Part shown: piece by piece, positions 16,660 through 23,568 of the stretch
Numbering within the stretch: position 1 is the first letter of the stretch
Layout: each line of letters begins with the position of its first letter
NCBI GenBank assembly: GCA_023393265.1
Contig: JAEWME010000319.1
Coordinates: 1-23,568 of the forward strand
Direction: 5' to 3'
Length of the DNA stretch: 23,568 nt
DNA from: Bacteroidota bacterium
Lineage (GTDB): Bacteria > Bacteroidota > Bacteroidia > Bacteroidales > Prolixibacteraceae
The notes under the pieces: model-generated
The model's database searches: none
What the model was told of the DNA's origin: nothing
What the model saw: the letters and a program-made list of their open reading frames with translations, nothing else
Made by a program: the position numbers and the translations under genes

Positions 16660-16690
16660 CAAAAATAGTTGTTTTTTAATATCCTGCAAA
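16660..16690 (-). promoter_or_regulatory. Consensus Bacteroidetes promoter of rpmH
   Basis: On the minus strand TTTG (16687-16690) and TATTTTTG (16660-16667) are separated by 19 bases counted from the TTG, an exact match to TTG-N19-TAnnTTTG. Transcription should start near 16653, leaving a leader of about 38 bases. It lies in the gap between rsmG and rpmH. Confidence 0.78.
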
Positions 16691-16707
16691 CCTATGTCAG
16701 CTTTATT

Positions 16708-17340
16708 TCATTTATTTTTTACAACCATGTGAATCAGCCGCTTTGTCTCGAAAAACTCTTCCTGAAAAAAGCTGCTCAGTTCATATACTTTCACTTGATT
16801 GGCGAACAAAGCCACTTCTTCTTCGAAGTCGCCGCCCTTCAGGTAAAGGATTCCATTTTCAAGATCGTTAATGCCGCCAGGCTTTACTTTGCTCCTTGTT
16901 AACGCCACAAAACGCGGAAAAGCTGTGACTGCACGGCTCACCACAAAATCAAACTTTTCTTTTAATTCTTCAACCCTGATTTGCCCGGCCCTGACGTTTT
17001 CCAGCTTCAACGCAGAGGCCACTTCTTCCACCACCCGGATCTTTTTCCCGATTGAATCGATGAGCGTGAAACGGGTTTCAGGAAACAAAATGGCAAGGGG
17101 AATACCAGGAAAACCGCCACCTGTCCCCACATCCAGAATTGTTGTTTCTGGTCTGAACCGGATTATTTTGGCAATAGATATCGAATGCAGGATATGCCGC
17201 TCGTAGAGTTGCTCAATATCTTTCCGCGAAATCACGTTAATCCGAGAATTCCACTCTTCGTAAAGCGCTCCCAAACGGCCAAACTGCTCCAGTTGCTGAG
17301 GCGTGAGGTCAGCAAAATATTTTGTAACAATGTCCATCAT
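16708..17340 (-). CDS. rsmG: 16S rRNA (guanine-N7)-methyltransferase RsmG
   Basis: 210 residues, the usual length. RsmG (GidB) methylates N7 of a conserved guanosine (G527 in E. coli numbering) of 16S rRNA using S-adenosylmethionine. Conserved features are YEEWNSRINVISRKD at 27-41, the Rossmann SAM-binding loop ILDVGTGGGFPG at 68-79, FTLIDSIGKKIRVVEEV, and FDFVVSRAVTAF. The last of these carries the conserved SRA catalytic-site motif. Two adjacent ATGs (17340 and 17337) could initiate; I give the first. It follows the ECF sigma gene by 11 bases and is therefore likely in the same transcript, while rpmH downstream has its own promoter. Confidence 0.96.
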   Translation of the reverse strand: MMDIVTKYFADLTPQQLEQFGRLGALYEEWNSRINVISRKDIEQLYERHILHSISIAKIIRFRPETTILDVGTGGGFPGIPLAILFPETRFTLIDSIGKKIRVVEEVASALKLENVRAGQIRVEELKEKFDFVVSRAVTAFPRFVALTRSKVKPGGINDLENGILYLKGGDFEEEVALFANQVKVYELSSFFQEEFFETKRLIHMVVKNK

Positions 17341-17351
17341 CTGATTTAAAG

Positions 17352-17963
17352 TTAATCTCCGTGCTCGTCAATTTCGGTCGACTCGATCATCTTAAAGAGC
17401 ATCTCCCTGGCTCTGAAAAGCTGCGCTTTAACAGTACCGAGCGGCAAATTTAGTTCTTTTGCAATTTCTTCGTAGGAGAATTCGCGGAAATAACGCAACT
17501 CGACCAGGTTCCGGTAGCGGGGCTTTAACCGGTGAACAATCCGGCGCATCAAAATAGCTTTCTGAATGCGGATCAGCTTTTCCTCCGGATTTGGGTCGCC
17601 CGATTTCAACCTGATGGGCGGATCGCCTTCTCCGTTTTCCTGATTGCTTTCAATCGATACAAAAACGCCTCTTCTTTTCCGCAGAAAATCGATGCAATTA
17701 TTGGTAGCAATTTTAAAAAGCCAGGTGCTGAATGCGTAGCTCGGCGAGTACTGATGGAGATTTTTGAACGCTTTACCAAATGCCTCCAACGTAAGGTCTT
17801 CGGCGTCGTTCTTGTTGTTCACCATTTTCAGGAGCATGAAATAAATGGCATCCTTGTAACGGCTCATCAGCTTGGCAAACGCCTTCTCATCGCCACGAAG
17901 TGCCGACTCAACCAGCATGAAATCATACTGTGCTTTTTCCGATAGCTGAGGATTTAGTTCCAT
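17352..17963 (-). CDS. ECF-type RNA polymerase sigma factor
   Basis: 203 residues from the ATG at 17963. Region 2 spans about residues 20-98, with NDAEDLTLEAFGKAFKNL (52-69) and STWLFKIATNNCIDFLRKRR. An acidic linker (about 100-130) follows. Region 4 spans about 137-190, with LKPRYRNLVELRYF and helix-turn-helix FSYEEIAKELNLPLGTVKAQ. An in-frame GTG at 18005 would add 14 residues encoded inside the glycosyltransferase-like gene; I prefer the ATG because the standard region 2 lead-in begins just after it. The gene overlaps the upstream GT2-like gene by 10 bases, so translation is probably coupled. No anti-sigma gene is adjacent (rsmG follows), so regulation is not evident; it may act as a constitutive or growth-linked sigma. 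It is a different sequence from the ECF sigma at 7001-7561. Confidence 0.95.
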   Translation of the reverse strand: MELNPQLSEKAQYDFMLVESALRGDEKAFAKLMSRYKDAIYFMLLKMVNNKNDAEDLTLEAFGKAFKNLHQYSPSYAFSTWLFKIATNNCIDFLRKRRGVFVSIESNQENGEGDPPIRLKSGDPNPEEKLIRIQKAILMRRIVHRLKPRYRNLVELRYFREFSYEEIAKELNLPLGTVKAQLFRAREMLFKMIESTEIDEHGD

Positions 17964-19090
17964 CTGTTTCTTCGGTGAATGATGTACATCAGCCAGAAAA
18001 ACCACCAGTTAATAATGGGTTTTACCAGCAGGTACAAAGCCGAAGATAAGAATATTTTTCGTTCATTCAATCGACGCAACAGTAAATTAACAATAATTCC
18101 AAGCAAAATCAGGTAGATAAACGGAACCGTCAGAATAGTAATCCAATATTCAGGTCTTAAAATCGGTAATGCAACAGAAAGCCCGATCAACGCTATTTTG
18201 CTGAGGTCGTCGCCAAACAAACTTATTTTTTTTGCCCACGACAAACTCTGCCTGATTTGCACTCCCTTTTTCAGCAACTTGATGTGATCGCCCCGGTCGT
18301 CGTCAATTCTTTCACGTATCGACACATCGACAGTTGTAGCAACCTTTACCTTTCCACGCCTGAAGTTTTCATTGAAAATCAACTCCATATTGGCGAAGTT
18401 ACGGTTGAGTTTATTCCGGAATCCCTGTCCGTCGAAATACATTGCTTTGCGGAAAAGCACATTATTTTCGCTGAAAACAAACGGCTTTCCGGCAAGTGTC
18501 CATGAACCGCTGATCATAAATTGCTGAAAACGTTCCAGCCTGCAAATCAGGTTTCGGATTCCCTTGCCCCGTTCAACATTCGAGTAGGCAACCACTGCAT
18601 CAGTATCGACCTTAATCAAACTACTCAACTTCACCAACCACTCGGGACTAATATTTTCCGAAACCGGACTGATCATCACCACCCAGGGCGCCGAAGCACC
18701 TTTCATCCCGATGTTGATGGCCTGCTTATCAGAAAAGCGGGTTTCCTGACTGAGGCTTGTAATTTTTAATTTCGGATTGGTCTCTGCCAGTACACTCAAA
18801 ATCCCGAAAGTATTGTCTTCGGAATATTCGTTGATCACAAGTAACTGGTAATTCTGAAATTGTTGCTGTTCAAACCGGGCAACAATCTCCCGAATCCGTT
18901 CTTCTTCATTCCTGAGCGGAAGGATTACAGAAATCTGCTGAACCTCCGTTCCGCCAAGAACATCCTTATGGACTGCCAGCTTCAGATAATAACGCAGCAG
19001 GTAGTACAACTGAATGAAAAAGACCAGCAAAAGCGAAGAAAACAGCGCGATGTCGGTATAGGTAAGTGTTTGAAAATTTATAAGTTCCAC
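17954..19090 (-). CDS. Membrane GT2-like glycosyltransferase protein with degenerate catalytic motifs
   Basis: 378 residues if it starts at the GTG at 19090. One N-terminal helix (about 14-35) is followed by a GT-A domain of family GT2 (ISVILPLRNEEERIREIV) and two to three C-terminal membrane segments. Several residues normally needed for sugar-nucleotide and metal binding are changed: the usual DDxSxDxT reads NEYSEDNT (87-94), the DxD position reads SPV (about 141-143), and the acidic ED position reads ME. It may therefore be a non-catalytic or divergent member. An in-frame TTG at 19135 would add 15 residues but sits inside a TAATTTTG -7 element (19133-19140), so I prefer the GTG; there is no ATG until deep in the domain. 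It is first in the unit with the sigma factor (10-base overlap) and rsmG. Its substrate is unknown. Confidence 0.82.
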   Translation of the reverse strand: MELINFQTLTYTDIALFSSLLLVFFIQLYYLLRYYLKLAVHKDVLGGTEVQQISVILPLRNEEERIREIVARFEQQQFQNYQLLVINEYSEDNTFGILSVLAETNPKLKITSLSQETRFSDKQAINIGMKGASAPWVVMISPVSENISPEWLVKLSSLIKVDTDAVVAYSNVERGKGIRNLICRLERFQQFMISGSWTLAGKPFVFSENNVLFRKAMYFDGQGFRNKLNRNFANMELIFNENFRRGKVKVATTVDVSIRERIDDDRGDHIKLLKKGVQIRQSLSWAKKISLFGDDLSKIALIGLSVALPILRPEYWITILTVPFIYLILLGIIVNLLLRRLNERKIFLSSALYLLVKPIINWWFFWLMYIIHRRNRWN

Positions 19091-19132
19091 GTTGGAATTG
19101 ATTGAATAAAGTAAATCGGTTTTTATGAGCGC

Positions 19133-19140
19133 CAAAATTA
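19133..19140 (-). promoter_or_regulatory. Candidate -7 element for the GT2-sigma-rsmG unit
   Basis: TAATTTTG on the minus strand matches TAnnTTTG. A start of transcription near 19127 would leave the GTG at 19090 as the first usable start codon. A matching -33 TTG is not obvious. Confidence 0.4.
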
Positions 19141-19229
19141 ATAAACCTACCGGTTAATTCTATTTTGTTTTTAATGAGATTTAACATTTTCGCATTTCGC
19201 ACGAATTCATGTCATTCCACATTTATGTC

Positions 19230-19237
19230 TATCTTTG
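19230..19237 (+). promoter_or_regulatory. Candidate -7 element for tgt
   Basis: TATCTTTG fits TAnnTTTG. The predicted start near 19244 lies about 16 bases before the ATG at 19260 and excludes the upstream in-frame ATG at 19209. No clear -33 TTG is present. Confidence 0.5.
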
Positions 19238-19259
19238 GGCACTCGAAAAAAATCTTTTA

Positions 19260-20390
19260 ATGCATTTTGAATTAAAACATACCGCATCCGACTCAAAAGC
19301 GAGGGCAGGCTTCATTACTACCGACCACGGCAACATTGAAACGCCAATTTTTATGCCCGTCGGAACAGCCGGTTCGGTAAAAGGCATCCACAAGCGCGAC
19401 CTGAAGGAAGATATTGGTGCCCAGATCATTTTGGGAAATACATACCACCTCTATCTCCGTCCCGGATTACCAGTCATTGAACAGGCCGGAGGACTCCATA
19501 AGTTCAACGGATGGAGCGGCCCAATTTTGACCGACAGCGGTGGTTACCAGGTTTTTTCGCTGGGCGACATCAGGAAACTGAGCGAAGAAGGTGCCAAATT
19601 TCAATCGCACATCGATGGTTCTTTTCACCTTTTCACTCCTGAAAATGTGATTGACACACAGCGCATCATCGGTGCCGACATCATGATGGCTTTCGACGAA
19701 TGTACACCTGGCGATGCCGAATACGAATATGCACGCAAATCGATGGAGATGACCCAACGATGGCTCGACCGTTGCTGGAACCAATTCGAGAAAACTTCGC
19801 CACGTTACGGCTACCATCAATCGCTTTTCCCCATTGTGCAAGGCGCTGTTTATCCTGATCTTCGTGCCCGTTCTGCCGAAGGCGTTTGGCAATACAACAG
19901 CGATGGATATGCCATCGGCGGACTGTCGGTTGGTGAGTCGGAAAAAGACATGTACGCCATGATTGAAGTGGTGAACGAAATACTTCCAAAAGACAAACCA
20001 CGTTATTTAATGGGCGTCGGAACACCGGTAAATATCCTGGAAGGAATTGACCGCGGCGTAGATATGTTTGATTGTGTGATGCCCAGCCGAAACGGGCGAA
20101 ACGGGATGCTTTTCACCAAAAACGGGACAATGAACATGCGCAATAAAAAATGGGCCGACGACTTCTCTCCGGTCGATCCTGAAGGTACTTCGTTTGTCGA
20201 CCATCATTACAGCAAAGCTTTTTTGCGACACCTCATCATTGCAGGCGAAATGCTGGGCGCACAAATCGCCACCCAGCACAACCTGGCTTTTTATCTGTGG
20301 CTGGTGAAGGAAGCGCGCAAGCACATCCTCGGCAACACTTTCAAAAGCTGGAAAGAAGAGATGGTTCAGCAACTTTCAGTACGCTTATAA
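19260..20390 (+). CDS. tgt: tRNA-guanine transglycosylase (queuosine pathway)
   Basis: 376 residues. Tgt swaps guanine-34 in GUN-anticodon tRNAs for the queuosine precursor preQ1 in bacteria. Motifs present are the N-terminus FELKHTASDSKARAG, TPIFMPVGTAGSVK, LGNTYHLYLRPG, the base-binding DSGGYQVFSL with D92, GGLSVGE, YLMGVGTP, and GVDMFDCVMPSRNGRNG with nucleophile D268. The usual zinc motif CxCxxC is absent: the three positions read G309, S311 and D314, while the fourth ligand, H340 (ATQHN), is kept. This also occurs, as I recall, in other Bacteroidetes Tgt proteins, so the enzyme is probably active. I chose the ATG at 19260; an in-frame ATG at 19209 adds 17 unrelated residues upstream of the promoter element. 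A permease gene follows after 12 bases in the same operon. Confidence 0.96.
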   Translation: MHFELKHTASDSKARAGFITTDHGNIETPIFMPVGTAGSVKGIHKRDLKEDIGAQIILGNTYHLYLRPGLPVIEQAGGLHKFNGWSGPILTDSGGYQVFSLGDIRKLSEEGAKFQSHIDGSFHLFTPENVIDTQRIIGADIMMAFDECTPGDAEYEYARKSMEMTQRWLDRCWNQFEKTSPRYGYHQSLFPIVQGAVYPDLRARSAEGVWQYNSDGYAIGGLSVGESEKDMYAMIEVVNEILPKDKPRYLMGVGTPVNILEGIDRGVDMFDCVMPSRNGRNGMLFTKNGTMNMRNKKWADDFSPVDPEGTSFVDHHYSKAFLRHLIIAGEMLGAQIATQHNLAFYLWLVKEARKHILGNTFKSWKEEMVQQLSVRL

Positions 20391-20402
20391 TCCATTTGAT
20401 GT

Positions 20403-21479
20403 ATGCTGCATAAAATAGATTTCTATATCATCAAAAAGTTTCTGGGTACATTTTTCTACGCCATTGCGCTAATCATCTGCATTTCGATTGTCTTCGATAT
20501 ATCAGAAAAAATAGATGACTTCCTGACAAAAGATGTTACCCTGAAAGCAATCATTTTCGATTATTACCTCAATTTCATTCCATATTTCGCGAACCTTTTC
20601 AGCGGACTGTTCACGTTTATTGCGGTTATCTATTTTACGTCGAAACTGGCATACAACACCGAAATAATTGCCATACTGAGTGCCGGTGTTTCATTTAAAC
20701 GACTGATGCGACCCTACCTGGTTGGGGCAACCATCATCATGCTTTTCTCTTATTTTCTTGGCAACTACATCATTCCGCCATCCAACAAGAAGAGGGTTGA
20801 TTTTACCAACACGTACGTGGGAAAGCAAAAGAAGGGAGAACAACGAAACATCCACCGGCAGATTGAAAAAGGGGTCTTTGTTTTCATGAGCTCTTACTCT
20901 GCCGACCTGGATGTTGGCTACGATTTCACCTCTGAAAAGTTTGCTGATCACAAGCTTGTCTCGAAGCTGTCGGCGCGTTCCATTAAATGGGACCGGGAAA
21001 AGAAAACATGGCTGATACACGACTATGTCATTCGCGACATTGATGGCTATACTGAGAAAATCACCCAGGGGCTTGAAAAAGATACAGCTTTCAACATGCT
21101 TCCGGAAGATTACCAGGTAATGGACAATGTCGTAGAAACAATGACGTTGCCCGTTCTCAACAAAGCAATCAGCGATCTGAAACTCCGCGGCGTAAACACC
21201 ATTGATTATGAGATCGAAAAACACCGCAGGCGCTCGCAACCTTTTTCAGCATTTATTCTCACCATCATTGGCGTCTCGCTGGCGTCCCGAAAAATAAAGG
21301 GGGGAATCGGATTCCACCTTGGTCTGGGACTTTTGTTGAGTTTCTCGTACATCCTGTTTATGCAGGTAACCACCGTATTTTCCACCAGCGACCTGCTTGC
21401 GCCCTGGATCGCCATGTGGATTCCTAACATTTTATATGGAGCTTTGGCATTCTACCTTTATCGCAGAGCTGCGAGGTAG
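20403..21479 (+). CDS. LptF/LptG-family (YjgP/YjgQ) permease
   Basis: 358 residues with the LptF/LptG layout: N-terminal MLHKIDFYIIKKFLGTFFYAIALI, transmembrane helices at about 12-32, 55-78 and 98-122, a periplasmic beta-jellyroll region at about 130-275, then three helices at about 280-355. YNTEIIAILSAGVSFKRLMRP matches the cytoplasmic coupling-helix region that contacts the LptB ATPase. In the Lpt system two such subunits with LptB extract lipopolysaccharide from the inner membrane and pass it to the LptC/A bridge. Whether this is the F or G copy cannot be decided here. It lies 12 bases after tgt and ends without a clear terminator about 200 bases before the carboxyltransferase gene. Confidence 0.92.
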   Translation: MLHKIDFYIIKKFLGTFFYAIALIICISIVFDISEKIDDFLTKDVTLKAIIFDYYLNFIPYFANLFSGLFTFIAVIYFTSKLAYNTEIIAILSAGVSFKRLMRPYLVGATIIMLFSYFLGNYIIPPSNKKRVDFTNTYVGKQKKGEQRNIHRQIEKGVFVFMSSYSADLDVGYDFTSEKFADHKLVSKLSARSIKWDREKKTWLIHDYVIRDIDGYTEKITQGLEKDTAFNMLPEDYQVMDNVVETMTLPVLNKAISDLKLRGVNTIDYEIEKHRRRSQPFSAFILTIIGVSLASRKIKGGIGFHLGLGLLLSFSYILFMQVTTVFSTSDLLAPWIAMWIPNILYGALAFYLYRRAAR

Positions 21480-21553
21480 CTTTAAAAATTCAAACCCATA
21501 ATAAAATTATTCAAAAACAAATAAACAAGTCTCAAGTCAGTTTTTTTTGGCAA

Positions 21554-21597
21554 ATGTTTTATAAAACATGTCTTGCAACAAAAAATTGATAATTTTG
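21554..21597 (+). promoter_or_regulatory. Candidate promoter with overlapping 16-bp palindrome upstream of the carboxyltransferase operon
   Basis: TAATTTTG (21590-21597) matches the -7 consensus TAnnTTTG. A perfect 16-bp palindrome, ATGTTTTATAAAACAT, occupies 21554-21569, overlapping where the -33 element would lie; it could be an operator for a dimeric regulator. The predicted start near 21604 gives an 80-base leader. Confidence 0.45.
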
Positions 21598-21683
21598 CCC
21601 CGCGTAAAGCAAAACTCCGGCCCTGTATTTCAGGATTACACCGGAAAAATCAGATTGTTTTTTTTAATCAAAATCAGAATTCT

Positions 21684-23228
21684 ATGTCATTAAAAAGAAA
21701 CATCTTAGACCTTCGAAAACGTAAGGATCAGGTTCGTCTGGGTGGAGGCGAAGAAGCGATTGAAAAGCAGGTCGCGATGGGTAAGCTCACTGCCCGTGAA
21801 CGAATCCTTTCGATTGTTGATGAAGGTTCATTTCATGAATACGATATGTTCGTCGAGCATGTCGGCACCGACTTCGACATGGGTGGCAAAGTGCTTGCCG
21901 GAGACGGGGTTGTTATCGGGACAGGAACCATCTATGGCTCGCCCGTGTGCCTTTTTGCACAAGACTTCACAGTAGCCGGTGGTTCACTCGGCCTGATGCA
22001 CGCCCGTAAGATCACCAAAATCATGGACCATGCGCTGAAGATGCGCGTTCCGCTGATCGGGATCAACGACTCAGGTGGTGCACGTATTCAGGAAGGTGTT
22101 AACTCGCTGGCAGGTTATGGCGAAATTTTCTTCCGCAACACCCTTTCTTCGGGAGTTATTCCGCAGATTTCGGTTATCCTTGGCCCTTGCGCCGGCGGTG
22201 CCGTTTACTCTCCTGCCCTTACCGACTTCGTTTTTGTGGTCGAAAACATCTCGAAAATGTTCATCACCGGACCTGCTGTTATCAAAAGCGTTTTGGGCGA
22301 AGACATCTCGATGGAAGCACTGGGCGGAGCTAAAGTACACGCGGAAATTACCGGTAATGCCCACTTCTACGCCTTGAGCGAAAAAGAGTGTTTCGAACAG
22401 ATTAAAACCCTGATCAGCTACATTCCTTGGAATAATACACAAAAAGCAAAAGCTTTCCCTCCAAAAGAACCAAAATCGAAAACCAAAATCGAGAATATCG
22501 TTCCGATTGATGCCAGAATGCCTTACGACATCAGGGAGGTGATTAAATCGATCACCGACAGCTCGGAATTTTTCGAAATCATGGAAATGTTTGCTGCCAA
22601 TATTGTGATAGGCTTTGGCCGCATGAATGGCGAAACAGTTGGTTTTGTTGCCAACCAGCCCAAGGTGCTGGCAGGTGTGCTCGACTGCGACAGTTCGGAC
22701 AAAGCAGCCCGATTTATTCGTTACTGCGATGCTTTCAACATCCCGATCATCACGCTGGAAGATATGCCCGGCTATTTGCCAGGAATCGATCAGGAGCATG
22801 CTGGTGTAATCCGCCACGGCGCAAAAATCCTTTACGCATACTCGGAAGCTACGGTGCCAAAAATTACCGTGATTATCCGCAAAGCATACGGTGGTGGTTA
22901 TATCGCGATGAACTCACGACACCTGCGTGCCGACTTTGTTTTCGCGTGGCCAACTGCTGAAATTGCAGTTATGGGCCCTGAAGGAGCAGCCAACATCGTA
23001 TTCCGCAAGGAAATTGCCGAAGCTGCGGATCCTGAAGCAATGCGCCAGCAAAAAATTCAGGAGTACAAAGAGAAATTCGCTAATCCTTATGTAGCAGCAT
23101 CAAAAGGCTACATCGACGAAGTTATCGAACCTCAGGAAACCAGAAAAATCCTGTTACACGCGCTCCAGATTTCTGCCAACAAAGACATCCCGGTTCCAAA
23201 CCGCAAACATGGTATTCCTCCATTTTAA
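21684..23228 (+). CDS. Biotin-dependent acyl-CoA carboxyltransferase subunit (methylmalonyl-CoA decarboxylase alpha / propionyl-CoA carboxylase beta type)
   Basis: 514 residues from the ATG at 21684. It moves a carboxyl group between an acyl-CoA (methylmalonyl- or propionyl-CoA by family) and biotin. Both crotonase-like halves are complete: N-terminal GKLTARERI, TVAGGSLGLMHARKI, INDSGGARIQEGVNSLAGY and GPCAGGAVYSPALTDF; C-terminal NQPKVLAGVLD, EDMPGYLPGIDQEHAGVIRHGAK, RKAYGGGYIAMNSRHL and WPTAEIAVMGPEGAANIVF. The SGGA and YGGGY loops supply the oxyanion holes. The next gene, 11 bases on, encodes a biotin carrier, so a multi-subunit complex is likely. In Bacteroidetes this gene set often belongs to the succinate-propionate pathway. 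A Na+-pumping decarboxylase beta subunit or a biotin carboxylase should lie just beyond the window and would tell the two enzymes apart. An in-frame TTG at 21573 precedes the promoter element and is rejected. Confidence 0.94.
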   Translation: MSLKRNILDLRKRKDQVRLGGGEEAIEKQVAMGKLTARERILSIVDEGSFHEYDMFVEHVGTDFDMGGKVLAGDGVVIGTGTIYGSPVCLFAQDFTVAGGSLGLMHARKITKIMDHALKMRVPLIGINDSGGARIQEGVNSLAGYGEIFFRNTLSSGVIPQISVILGPCAGGAVYSPALTDFVFVVENISKMFITGPAVIKSVLGEDISMEALGGAKVHAEITGNAHFYALSEKECFEQIKTLISYIPWNNTQKAKAFPPKEPKSKTKIENIVPIDARMPYDIREVIKSITDSSEFFEIMEMFAANIVIGFGRMNGETVGFVANQPKVLAGVLDCDSSDKAARFIRYCDAFNIPIITLEDMPGYLPGIDQEHAGVIRHGAKILYAYSEATVPKITVIIRKAYGGGYIAMNSRHLRADFVFAWPTAEIAVMGPEGAANIVFRKEIAEAADPEAMRQQKIQEYKEKFANPYVAASKGYIDEVIEPQETRKILLHALQISANKDIPVPNRKHGIPPF

Positions 23229-23239
23229 TCGAGAAAGGT

Positions 23240-23566
23240 ATGTCAGAACAGGAAAAAGACCAGATTATTATCGTACACAGTGCGAAATATCGTACAACTT
23301 ACAACAAGAAATACGAGAACCGCAAAAAATGGGTTGAACCAAATCCGAATCACCTCAACTCATTTATTCCGGGAACTATTGTTGAAGTAAACGCCAAAGA
23401 AGGACAAACATTGAAAGCAGGCGAAAGTATCCTGATACTCGAAGCGATGAAGATGCACAATGATGTCCAGATGCCATTCGACGGGAAAATAGTTAAAATC
23501 AATGTCGTAAAGGGACAGAAAGTTCCAAAAAATACGCTGATGATTGAACTGGAACCCGCCGAATAA
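23240..23566 (+). CDS. Biotin carboxyl carrier subunit
   Basis: 108 residues, complete, with the TAA two bases before the window end. The C-terminal ~70 residues are a biotinyl domain: FIPGTIVEVNAKEGQTLKAGE, EAMKMHNDVQ with biotinylated K71, and PFDGKIVKINVVKGQKV. K71 is 37 residues from the C-terminus, as expected for such domains. The first ~38 residues are charged and show no membrane helix or long Pro/Ala linker, so it is shorter than typical MmdC/gamma subunits. It should carry CO2 on biotin between the carboxyltransferase encoded 11 bases upstream and a partner subunit encoded beyond the window. Co-transcription is very likely. Biotin would be attached by BirA, which is not in this window. 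Confidence 0.95.
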   Translation: MSEQEKDQIIIVHSAKYRTTYNKKYENRKKWVEPNPNHLNSFIPGTIVEVNAKEGQTLKAGESILILEAMKMHNDVQMPFDGKIVKINVVKGQKVPKNTLMIELEPAE

Positions 23567-23568
23567 TT

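Noticed and set aside
20691..21239. A 182-codon minus-strand frame opposite the LptF/LptG-type permease gene
   Set aside because: Composition and lack of motifs indicate a shadow frame.
22071..22817. A 248-codon open frame on the minus strand opposite the carboxyltransferase gene
   Set aside because: No domain motif, and it lies wholly inside a highly conserved coding gene in the other direction.
1..23568. Mobile elements, CRISPR arrays, tRNA or rRNA genes, defence islands
   Set aside because: I found no transposase, integrase, regularly spaced repeats or tRNA-like cloverleaf on reading through; every long gene has a housekeeping or regulatory assignment.

Overview
The window looks like chromosomal DNA from a member of the Bacteroidota, probably a Bacteroidales/Marinilabiliales-type organism. 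The evidence is gene content (nucleoside kinase with a ThrRS-like N-terminus, PASTA-rluD-ddl cluster, ECF sigma followed by a membrane-anchored beta-barrel protein, cysteine-less Tgt) and the promoters, which match the Bacteroidetes consensus TTG-N19/20-TAnnTTTG. The species call is inference. I see no tRNA, rRNA, CRISPR array, insertion sequence or prophage.

Layout. (1) 1-5380, minus strand: a lipoprotein lytic transglycosylase, uvrA and a nucleoside kinase cut by the left edge form one operon, with a near-consensus promoter at 5407-5438. (2) 5460-7561, minus strand: a TTG-initiated ECF sigma factor overlaps by 4 bases a protein with a cytoplasmic tail, one transmembrane helix and a C-terminal outer-membrane barrel; a strong hairpin terminator follows. 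(3) 7562-13396: a trehalose/osmotic module. A GH15 glycosidase (plus strand) converges on an operon of a trehalose-6-phosphate synthase/phosphatase fusion and an MscS channel (minus strand). (4) 13343-16320, minus strand: PASTA membrane protein, RluD-type pseudouridine synthase and D-Ala-D-Ala ligase, with a terminator. (5) 16397-19090, minus strand: a membrane GT2-like protein with degraded catalytic motifs, a second ECF sigma factor, rsmG, and rpmH (52 codons) with its own promoter and terminator. (6) 19230-23568, plus strand: tgt, an LptF/LptG-family permease, then a biotin-dependent carboxyltransferase and its biotin carrier protein.

Most of the window is conserved housekeeping DNA, and I do not see an unmistakable new defence or mobile system. 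The most promising points are the possible one-protein trans-envelope sigma regulator, the degenerate glycosyltransferase joined to the second sigma factor, the synthesis/release/turnover arrangement around trehalose, and the Tgt that lacks the zinc cysteines. Operon calls rest on spacing and strand; promoter calls on motif matching by eye.
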